Of a stretch of 35,167 bases of DNA, positions 29,531 through 35,167 are shown piece by piece. Position 1 is the first letter of the stretch. Every line of letters begins with the position of its first letter. A model generated the notes under the pieces. It worked only from the letters and a program-made list of their open reading frames with translations, was not told the origin of the DNA and ran no database searches. The translations under genes were made by a program, and so were the position numbers. Source of the DNA: a virus; IMG/VR virus record IMGVR_UViG_3300005536_000013, positions 1-35,167 of that record; one strand, 5' to 3'.

Positions 29531-30195
29531 TGCGCGCCGAAGACCTTCCCCCCGCCACCATGATCACCCTCTTGGAGCATACGGTGAACTTTTCCCTGCC
29601 CATCCCCGAAGAATTCAATCTCATGGCCCGCCGCGCCGCTTTTCCGCTCCCGAGCCTCCGCGAGGAATGGGACCTCGGCAACTACCTCTCCGGCTCGACG
29701 GAGCCGTGGAACGTCGAAATCCTCGCGGCGCTCTTGAAGGCGTCGAACGCGAACACCGTCTTGGAGTGCGGGGGGTATCTCGGGTGTACCTCCGCGTGGC
29801 TGGCGATGACCTTGCAGGCAATGGGCGGAGGGACGTTCCACATCGCGGAGCTCGAAGCCGACCGGGCCTTAGCCTGTGACAAGCGGCTCTCCGAACTGCC
29901 CATCCCGGAGGTGGTCTGGCGCGTGTGGCAAGACGACGTGTTCAATGTGATCGCGGCGCAGCCCGACGAATCCATCGACTTCGCCTGGGTCGATGACAAT
30001 CACGAGAAAGAGCATGTGGACCGGGAACTCGCGGCGTTGATTCCGAAGATGCGTCGGCCTCGGGGGTTGATCACCGGCCACGATGTCTGGGGGTCCACGG
30101 ACCTTCAGGAAATCTTCGTGAAGCACGGCGGGTATGCATTGGACTTTCCTCGGCTGGGACTAGCTGGGGGGATCGGGGTACTGCAAGTCCGATGA
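29521..30195 (+). CDS. SAM-dependent class I methyltransferase
   Basis: The 224-residue protein has a GTG start overlapping the previous gene. The SAM-binding motif is VLECGGYLGCTSAWLAM (about 80-96). A second acidic strand is FHIAELEADRALACD, and FAWVDDNHEKEHV holds the metal-type Asp cluster of the small-molecule O-methyltransferase group. LITGHDVWG follows. These features match Methyltransf_24-type enzymes, which often methylate sugar hydroxyls. The target is unknown; lying between a glycosyltransferase and a GNAT protein, glycan modification is plausible. Confidence 0.82.
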   Translation: MALVRAEDLPPATMITLLEHTVNFSLPIPEEFNLMARRAAFPLPSLREEWDLGNYLSGSTEPWNVEILAALLKASNANTVLECGGYLGCTSAWLAMTLQAMGGGTFHIAELEADRALACDKRLSELPIPEVVWRVWQDDVFNVIAAQPDESIDFAWVDDNHEKEHVDRELAALIPKMRRPRGLITGHDVWGSTDLQEIFVKHGGYALDFPRLGLAGGIGVLQVR

Positions 30196-30920
30196 CGCTC
30201 CTCGCGGTGCCGTTCCAGCCCTTGAACGTCAACGAGCGCACCGCTGAATCGCTCTTGAACGGGATGCTCTCGGTCCCCGCCATCTTCCCCGCGCCGGGGA
30301 ACCTGGAAGAGCGCCGGGTCTTGATCGCCTCGATTCTCTCCGACCCCTTGAACCGCGTCTGGCTCGTCTGGCAAGGCGGGGGGCTCGTGGGTTGCTTACT
30401 TTTGACCCACATCGTGCCCCAAGTGGACGCCCAATGTCACTTCGTGTTCTTCGACCGTACCCTCTTCGGGCGCCGGACGCTCCTTTGGAACTTGATGGGG
30501 AAGGTCTTTCAGGAATACGATTTGCAGCGCTTGACGGTCGAAGTCCCCGAGTATCTGACCCCCCTCTATAAATTCGTCCGCAAAAAGCTTATGTTCAGGT
30601 TGGAAGGGGAACCGACGGCGAGTGCCCATCCCCTGACAGAGAAGGTGAAGATCGCCGTCAAGCCGTATGTGAAGGACGGCACCGAGTGGGTGGCCCGTTT
30701 GGGCTCCCGTCGTGAGCGCGCCTGCTTGAATCCCGAAACCCAAACGTGGACTGATATGATCCGGCTCCGGCTGTTACGTTCGGAGTACGAGCAGGAGGCA
30801 CATGCCAGCCGGGGAACCGAAAGCGCTCGTTCCGAAGGACCTGCGGGGGGTCCGCAAGCAACAGATCGGCTACCTCCAGGACCCGCAGTCGTTCCTGAAG
30901 TTGCTCGGAGGACTGGGTAG
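30192..30920 (+). CDS. GNAT-like acetyltransferase
   Basis: The 242-residue protein starts at the ATG overlapping the previous TGA. The middle reads as a GNAT core: RVWLVWQGGGLVGCLLLTH (strand), then FDRTLFGRRTLLWNLMGKVF with the Arg/Gly-rich CoA-binding turn and following helix, EYDLQRLTVEVPEY, and PLYKFVRKKLMFRLEGE as the typical end. The last 40 residues, after 30802, share DNA with the next gene in another frame and are probably not a functional domain. An acetyl-CoA-dependent role on sugar or protein is inferred; the Arg/Gly signature is imperfect. Confidence 0.62.
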   Translation: MTLLAVPFQPLNVNERTAESLLNGMLSVPAIFPAPGNLEERRVLIASILSDPLNRVWLVWQGGGLVGCLLLTHIVPQVDAQCHFVFFDRTLFGRRTLLWNLMGKVFQEYDLQRLTVEVPEYLTPLYKFVRKKLMFRLEGEPTASAHPLTEKVKIAVKPYVKDGTEWVARLGSRRERACLNPETQTWTDMIRLRLLRSEYEQEAHASRGTESARSEGPAGGPQATDRLPPGPAVVPEVARRTG

Positions 30921-31491
30921 TCCCCAAAGTCCCCTCCAGATGCAAGGCGCGGATGCCTTGGGGACGATGCTCCGCCAGCCCACCCCGGAACAGCGGGCGC
31001 TTGATGTTTCCATGCCCGCCCTGCAAGCGATGCTCACCGGGCAGGGTCCGCAGTTCGAGCAGGATATCGGACTCGCCAATCAGCAAGGCGGACGGTTCGG
31101 CTCGGGGAACGCGATTCTCCGGGGGGAAGCCCTCCGCAATCTCTTCAACATGCGAACGCAGGTCGCGCAGACGCTCGGGCTCTTAAGCCAGGGGGCGGGG
31201 AGCGCCAATCGCGGCCTCGCTGGGCAGGCGTTTGGGATGGGCCAGCAGCAGGCGGGCCAGATGGATATCGAAACTCAGCGGCGCATCCAAATCCTGATGC
31301 AACTGCTGGGGGCGGGACAACAGTCCGCCTTCAATGTGCCCATTCAGCCGGGCAAGAGTTTCCTCGATACGCTGGGGCAGATTGGGTCCATCGCGGCCCA
31401 GTTTATTCCCGGCACCAACACCGGGAAAGCGGCCACGGGGAGCGGACCAATCCCCATCTCTGACGCTTCCTACGGCGGGGGGTACGCTTGA
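30802..31491 (+). CDS. Internal virion (ejection-type) protein, small
   Basis: The 229-residue protein follows a strong AGGAGG. It is Gln/Gly/Leu-rich: helical QQIGYLQDPQSFLKLLGGLG, then PALQAMLTGQGPQFEQDIGL and RTQVAQTLGLLSQGAGS. The Ala/Gly-rich amphipathic pattern and the Gln runs resemble internal proteins that are packed in the head and injected ahead of DNA in P22-like phages. Together with the next two genes it forms a three-gene ejection-like set. The TTG of the next gene overlaps its end. Not identified by signature. Confidence 0.6.
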   Translation: MPAGEPKALVPKDLRGVRKQQIGYLQDPQSFLKLLGGLGSPQSPLQMQGADALGTMLRQPTPEQRALDVSMPALQAMLTGQGPQFEQDIGLANQQGGRFGSGNAILRGEALRNLFNMRTQVAQTLGLLSQGAGSANRGLAGQAFGMGQQQAGQMDIETQRRIQILMQLLGAGQQSAFNVPIQPGKSFLDTLGQIGSIAAQFIPGTNTGKAATGSGPIPISDASYGGGYA

Positions 31492-32738
31492 CCATTCCGA
31501 TTGCGCCGCCGAATATCGGCACCACTGGCGTCGTCGAACAACCCGGGGCAGGGCAGGGATTGCAACTCATTGCCTTGGCGCTCCAGAAACGGCGGGAGTT
31601 GGAACAGGAACGCCAGGAGCTCGCGCAGCGGCGGGAGCAATTTGAACTCCACAAGAAAATCGCGGGGAAGCAACTCGCGGGAATGGAGATCGACCAAGAG
31701 CAAAAGTTACGCGAGATGAAGGCACGAGAAGACGACCTCGCAGACCGCGATGAGGCGTTGCGGATTTGGACCGGGGGGCTCACACAACACAACGACCCAG
31801 CGGCCTGGGGACGAATCATCGCCGGGGTGAAAGATGATGGCGTCGCGACGCATTTGATGAGCCGCCTGAGTGAGATGGCGACACTCCAGAACACGCAGGC
31901 CAGCGCCCAAGGTACCGACCTCCGCAACCAGCAAACGGTCATGGGGATGGAGGAAGATCGCCAAATCCATGGCATCATCCAAAAGCTCTCCAATCGGCCT
32001 TGGGATCGGCGCACCATTAGTGAAGCCGTCGGGCGGGTCGTGGCGATCAACCCCCAGAAGGCGGGGCAGGTCGCGACGGCGCTCGGGTCGCTCCTGCCCG
32101 ATGTGGCGCCGCACATCAATGATGACGGTACCGTGTCATGGGTTCCCAAAGCGCCGGGGGCGGTCGAGGGAGCCCCCGTGCAACCGGCGCGGGCCACCGA
32201 CGAACAGAACAAACTCGCGACGTATGGGGTGCGGGTGCTGGAAAACAATGCCCGGATGACCGAATTGGAACAACAGTTTCCCGGTATTGGCCAGCGGGTG
32301 GATGAGAAAATGAGCAATGTGCGGAGTCTCGAACAGTATCCCGGGGTGGGGCGGACGTTGGCGACCAAGGCCCTCCGCGTCGCAGTACGGGGGATGTCGC
32401 CCGAGGAGCGGGAATATTGGAATCTGCGCACCGACACGGGCAATGCGTTCTTGCGTCGAGCAACTGGCGCGGCGATGAACATGGAAGAGTTGGACCGGGA
32501 AACCTCGCCCTATGTCCCGATCTCCGGGGAAGATGAGGGGGGCGTGCAGGCCAAGCAGGCCCGGCGCCTCCAGCAAGGGCTCCTCTTTGTCCAGCAGTCG
32601 GGGAATGCCTTTCGGCCCAATGCGTTGAGCCCCAAGGCGCGGCAGTCTCTCTTGCAGAACATCGCCCCGCATCCCGGCTACAGCCCCGACAATCCCTTCC
32701 ATCCGCAACCGGGGACGACCACGGTGCCACGGCCATGA
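31488..32738 (+). CDS. Internal virion protein with N-terminal coiled coil
   Basis: The 416-residue protein has a TTG start overlapping the previous TGA. Residues about 33-90 are a charged coiled coil (KRRELEQERQELAQRREQFE and onwards, Glu/Gln/Arg/Lys heptads). A helical middle has GMEEDRQIHGIIQKLSNRPW, and a helix-rich C-terminal third includes RTLATKALRVAVRG and LNPKAR-like turns. It ends in a Pro-rich tail. Overall a long, soluble helical protein, as expected of an ejection protein. Family not firmly recognised; no lytic-transglycosylase residues seen. Confidence 0.65.
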   Translation: MTIPIAPPNIGTTGVVEQPGAGQGLQLIALALQKRRELEQERQELAQRREQFELHKKIAGKQLAGMEIDQEQKLREMKAREDDLADRDEALRIWTGGLTQHNDPAAWGRIIAGVKDDGVATHLMSRLSEMATLQNTQASAQGTDLRNQQTVMGMEEDRQIHGIIQKLSNRPWDRRTISEAVGRVVAINPQKAGQVATALGSLLPDVAPHINDDGTVSWVPKAPGAVEGAPVQPARATDEQNKLATYGVRVLENNARMTELEQQFPGIGQRVDEKMSNVRSLEQYPGVGRTLATKALRVAVRGMSPEEREYWNLRTDTGNAFLRRATGAAMNMEELDRETSPYVPISGEDEGGVQAKQARRLQQGLLFVQQSGNAFRPNALSPKARQSLLQNIAPHPGYSPDNPFHPQPGTTTVPRP

Positions 32739-33910
32739 CGCCCCCACTTCTACCTATCCCCATGCCACCCCGGCAACTCCCCGATGCCGAACTCTGGGAG
32801 TATTACCGGGCGCGGGGCCTCACCCCAGAAGCGGCGACCCTACATGTCAACCGCCGTCGCCAAGCGCGGGAAGGACAAGCGCGGGGCTTCTCGGAACGCC
32901 CACCCCAGCCGGGGCATGAAACGCCGAAGTTGAGCGCCGTAGTTCGCAATGCGGCCCAGACGGCCACGGGGGGATTCGCCGATGAGTTGGTTGGGGCGAT
33001 GATGGCGATTAGTGATCGGCGCCAGCCCGTGACCCAGGCAAACATCCAAGGCCAAACCGACATCGCGCGACAGCAATTGGCCGAATCTCGCGTGGAACAT
33101 CCGTGGCTCAGTGCGGGAGGGACGTTGGCTGGCGCGGCGCTCAATCCCCTGAACAAACTGTTAGGGCCGCTCACGGCGGGCCTAAGCCCCACCGCCGCCG
33201 CGACGACGACCGGGGCGGTCTTGGGAGGCTTGCAAGGATTCGGGGAGGGCACGGGCTCTGCGAAAGAACGGCTCCCCTCGATGGCGCTGGGGACGGGCGT
33301 AGGGGCAGTGGGGGGCGTGGTGCTCAGTAAGACGATTGGTAAACTCTGGCCCAGCATGAAAATCATTGGCCGGAATATCCGCCGCGCCTTCGGGAAAAAG
33401 GCGTCCCCGGAAGAGTTGATGGCGATGACTGAGGCGGCGGTACGCAAACAACTTGCCGGGCAACCCCCCGAAGTGGTCGAGGGACTATTGGAGCGTTTGC
33501 GGGCCGCTGGGCAAGTGGGTCCCAAGCCTCCTCCTCCCCCACCGCCACCGACCACACGGCCCGGGGAAACGATTACGCCCACGGTGCGGATGGCGCCAGA
33601 CCCGATGGAGGCCCTCCCGGCTTATGCGCGCGCGGGGAATCCCCGGGATTTGCCCATCGGCCCGACCCCCCGAGGCGTGGGGGGCCATTCCTATACCGGG
33701 ACCTATCCCGCAGGCACGGGCAACGTTCCCGGACGCACCGCCCCGTCCCCGACCGGCGGGCCCAGCACTCAGGCGATGCAACTGAAGCAACTCCAACTCC
33801 TCGCCCAGATGCCAGAGGGGGAATTCCAATCCGTGGCGGGATTGTTTCCAGAAGAGATTATCCAGCAACTCCGCGCCATCCGGGCACAGTTTGGCTTAGG
33901 GGGCCCGTGA
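32735..33910 (+). CDS. Ejection-like protein with hydrophobic Gly/Ala segment
   Basis: The protein has 391 residues. The N-terminal 40 are Pro/Arg-rich. Residues about 127-205 are long Gly/Ala/Leu-rich stretches (SAGGTLAGAALNPLNKLLGP, TTGAVLGGLQGFGEGTG, GTGVGAVGGVVLSKTIG) that could insert into a membrane, a hallmark of DNA-transfer proteins in short-tailed phages. A basic segment (IIGRNIRRAFGKKAS) follows, then a poly-Pro linker and a helical C-terminus with Gln/Leu (MQLKQLQLLAQMPEGEFQ). It is third of the ejection-like set, so membrane-channel formation is plausible. The next gene starts in a GTGA overlap. Confidence 0.68.
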   Translation: MTPPLLPIPMPPRQLPDAELWEYYRARGLTPEAATLHVNRRRQAREGQARGFSERPPQPGHETPKLSAVVRNAAQTATGGFADELVGAMMAISDRRQPVTQANIQGQTDIARQQLAESRVEHPWLSAGGTLAGAALNPLNKLLGPLTAGLSPTAAATTTGAVLGGLQGFGEGTGSAKERLPSMALGTGVGAVGGVVLSKTIGKLWPSMKIIGRNIRRAFGKKASPEELMAMTEAAVRKQLAGQPPEVVEGLLERLRAAGQVGPKPPPPPPPPTTRPGETITPTVRMAPDPMEALPAYARAGNPRDLPIGPTPRGVGGHSYTGTYPAGTGNVPGRTAPSPTGGPSTQAMQLKQLQLLAQMPEGEFQSVAGLFPEEIIQQLRAIRAQFGLGGP

Positions 33911-34122
33911 ATCCCGATGTCAAGGTCACGCTCGATATTGCCCAGCTCGTGATCTTGGGCGGGCTCGTCTGGGGGCTCGCGAAAATGAGCGCCTCGGTGG
34001 ATTCGCTCCGGGCCGTTACCACGGACCTGACCCGGGGACTGGAGAAAATCGGGATGACGCTCTTTGATATGGTCAGCCGCGTGCGGGTCTTGGAAGATCG
34101 TGATCGGCGAGCGGAGACATGA
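33907..34122 (+). CDS. Small membrane protein with coiled-coil tail (holin candidate)
   Basis: The 71-residue protein has a GTG start. Residues about 9-28 are hydrophobic (LDIAQLVILGGLVWGLAKMS), long enough for one membrane span. A helix with heptad-like Leu/Val/Ile (VDSLRAVTTDLTRGLEKIGM) and a charged end (RVRVLEDRDRR) follow. One membrane segment plus a helical tail is compatible with one-span holins or membrane-anchored accessory proteins. It is the first of three consecutive small genes that may form the lysis block, but none is proven. Confidence 0.6.
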   Translation: MNPDVKVTLDIAQLVILGGLVWGLAKMSASVDSLRAVTTDLTRGLEKIGMTLFDMVSRVRVLEDRDRRAET

Positions 34123-34355
34123 TCGTGCTCTCCCTCGTGGTGGCGATTGGCCTCGTGCTCGCGCAGGGCTGCGCGGTCTGGGCGTTCCTGCGGTTCGTCA
34201 AGAGCTTCGGGGCCTACACGGAATCCCATCAAGCGATGACCAACGCCCTGCTCTACACCCACGAATCGAATTGCTTGGTGCATGAAGCGAATCTCAAGGT
34301 GCTCGCGAAGTTACAGGAGTTACACGTCTCATTGAAACGGCAGGAGGTCGCATGA
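34119..34355 (+). CDS. Small N-anchored membrane protein (spanin/holin candidate)
   Basis: The 78-residue protein starts in an ATGA overlap. The first 22 residues are a membrane span (MIVLSLVVAIGLVLAQGCAV). The rest is helical, with His/Lys/Glu (HESNCLVHEANLKVLAKLQE, LHVSLKRQEVA). The single N-terminal anchor with a long soluble helical domain resembles a Rz-type inner spanin, but no lipoprotein partner is evident (the AQGC near the anchor is not a good lipobox). Function is inferred from topology only. Confidence 0.6.
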   Translation: MIVLSLVVAIGLVLAQGCAVWAFLRFVKSFGAYTESHQAMTNALLYTHESNCLVHEANLKVLAKLQELHVSLKRQEVA

Positions 34356-34591
34356 CCACGAAACCCAAGGCTCCGAGAAAATCCAAGGCTGCGCCCTATT
34401 GGTGGTTTGGGTCCGAGACCATCGACGCTTTGAAGGAACGCCTCGGCGCAGCGGGCCCCGGCACCCGGTTGGAAGTCCGGCTCGATGGCAAGAAGATGAC
34501 GCTCCGCGTGGTGCCAGCGGGCGTGACCACAGCGGATGCCGCCGGGGACGATTTGAACAAGAGCAACATCTGTCCGCCTATCTGCCCCTAG
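34352..34591 (+). CDS. Hypothetical small basic protein
   Basis: The 79-residue protein starts at ATG 34352 in an overlap after AGGAGG. It has a basic N-terminus (TTKPKAPRKSKAAPYWWFGS) and a beta-prone middle (RLEVRLDGKKMTLRVVPAG). It ends in CPPICP, two Cys that could pair or bind metal. No family recognised. It is kept as a gene because of the strong ribosome site and chained overlaps. Confidence 0.65.
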   Translation: MTTKPKAPRKSKAAPYWWFGSETIDALKERLGAAGPGTRLEVRLDGKKMTLRVVPAGVTTADAAGDDLNKSNICPPICP

Positions 34592-34602
34592 CGGCCACCA
34601 GC

Positions 34603-35121
34603 ATGGGCTTCCTGCCCGTGCTCTGGGTGACCCTGCGGCGGGACCGGCGACTGGAATGGTGGTGGCTGGCGCTCGCCTTCAGCGTCTCGGGGCTCGCCGA
34701 CCTGGCCTCTTACGGTCCCCATCCGCTTGTGGCGCCGTGGATTGCCGCGACGGTCTATCCCATTCTCCAAGTGGGGATGATCGGGGCCGTGCTTGTGTCC
34801 CGCCCCGAGGCGGAACTCTTGATGCTGGCCCTCATCGGGGCGGGGCTCTTGGGCCTCTGGGTGGAAGGCATTGGCCCGAGCCTCCTCCTCGAAACGGTGG
34901 CCGATGGAGCCGTCGTCGGCCTCGTCTGGCCGCGCCGAGACTTGGGGAAGTTGCGCGGGGCGCTCCTCGTCGGCTTCGGGGGTGGGTGGCTCGCGTGGGT
35001 GGGGTATCTGTTTGTCCCCGGTCTCGCGATGTGGGGGGTCTATCAAGGCGTGCGCGTGGCCGGTCTCGGGCTATTCTGTTGGGCGAGCCTCCAGACGAAA
35101 CCCGTGCTGCGAGTGGCGTAA
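34603..35121 (+). CDS. Multi-span integral membrane protein
   Basis: The protein has 172 residues from the ATG at 34603. Five or six hydrophobic stretches alternate with short loops (MGFLPVLWVTLRR, WWWLALAFSVSGLADLASYG, WIAATVYPILQVGMIGAVLV, LLMLALIGAGLLGLWVEGIG, GALLVGFGGGWLAWVGYLFV, VYQGVRVAGLGLFCWASL). The frame is open upstream, and HLSAYLPLAATS just before the ATG would lengthen the first span, so the true start may be earlier. The stop overlaps the next ATG. It is unusual among phage structural genes. A role in lysis or superinfection exclusion can only be guessed. Confidence 0.68.
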   Translation: MGFLPVLWVTLRRDRRLEWWWLALAFSVSGLADLASYGPHPLVAPWIAATVYPILQVGMIGAVLVSRPEAELLMLALIGAGLLGLWVEGIGPSLLLETVADGAVVGLVWPRRDLGKLRGALLVGFGGGWLAWVGYLFVPGLAMWGVYQGVRVAGLGLFCWASLQTKPVLRVA

Positions 35122-35167
35122 TGGCGGAACGCCCCGTCCATCCCGATTTGGCCGCGCTCACCGTCGA
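35121..35167 (+). CDS. Gene start cut by window edge
   Basis: ATG at 35121 overlaps the TAA of the membrane-protein gene. Only 15 codons are visible (MAERPVHPDLAALTV). A VHPDL string occurs near the start of some M15-type peptidoglycan endopeptidases, and the genes just upstream are small membrane proteins, so a lysis enzyme is possible. This is a weak hint from five residues. Confidence 0.4.
   Translation, partial: MAERPVHPDLAALTV

Noticed and set aside
1-35167. tRNA genes, CRISPR arrays, IS elements, integrase or attachment sites
   Set aside because: No cloverleaf-like tRNA sequence, regular spacer array, transposase motif, tyrosine/serine recombinase motif or flanking direct repeat pair was noticed; reading by eye could miss a degenerate case.

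Overview
The window is part of the genome of a tailed double-stranded DNA bacteriophage (or a prophage of one), GC-rich and very tightly packed. Most neighbouring genes overlap by 1-4 bases (ATGA, GTGA, TGATG, TAGTG), which suggests translational coupling. The structural set is large terminase, portal, major capsid protein, an adaptor-like protein, a pectate-lyase-fold tailspike, a nozzle-like protein and Gly/Ala-rich ejection-type proteins. No sheath, tail-tube or tape-measure gene is recognisable, which fits a short-tailed (podovirus-like, P22/T7-style) virion. Nothing in the sequence identifies the host. No integrase, polymerase or other replication gene, tRNA, rRNA or CRISPR array was seen.

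Layout. (1) 1-888, plus strand: the end of a Zn-ribbon-like protein, then two divergent GroES-like proteins flanking a small membrane protein. A short repeat array and a hairpin terminator follow. (2) 1024-2624, minus strand: six small genes, several Cys-rich, probably an early module. Three of them share a 28-29 bp sequence just upstream of the start codon. (3) 2625-3085: a divergent control region with a consensus-like minus-strand promoter and a 14-bp palindrome whose core equals the symmetric lac operator. (4) 3086-4628: small plus-strand genes, then a lone minus-strand UDP-GlcNAc 2-epimerase. (5) 4684-13541: packaging and head genes, with a LAGLIDADG homing endonuclease squeezed in after the portal gene; a strong terminator closes this block. 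(6) 13616-17397: beta-rich Ser/Thr/Gly-rich virion proteins, two of them paralogues, one with a tandem-repeat array. (7) 17394-20798: adaptor-like protein, small ORFs, tailspike. (8) 20795-26411: a sugar and glycan cassette with three GT-A-type glycosyltransferases, an RmlC-like cupin, a sugar C-methyltransferase and an RmlB-like dehydratase. (9) 26448-33910: tail fibre, nozzle-like protein, a fourth glycosyltransferase, a SAM methyltransferase, a GNAT-like protein and three ejection-type proteins. (10) 33907-35167: small membrane proteins, possibly a lysis region, and a gene cut by the window edge.

The most interesting system is the glycan pathway interleaved with tail genes. An RmlB-like 4,6-dehydratase, a C-methyltransferase and a 3,5-epimerase-like cupin could together make a branched 6-deoxy sugar nucleotide. 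Four glycosyltransferases, an O-methyltransferase candidate and an acetyltransferase candidate could attach or modify it, and the 2-epimerase could supply UDP-ManNAc. I infer that the phage either decorates its own virion proteins (the Ser/Thr-rich block and tailspike are candidates) or remodels the host surface. No RmlA-type nucleotidylyltransferase is seen, so NDP-glucose would have to come from the host or from outside the window. The other notable points are the paired GroES-like genes and the lac-operator-like control region.
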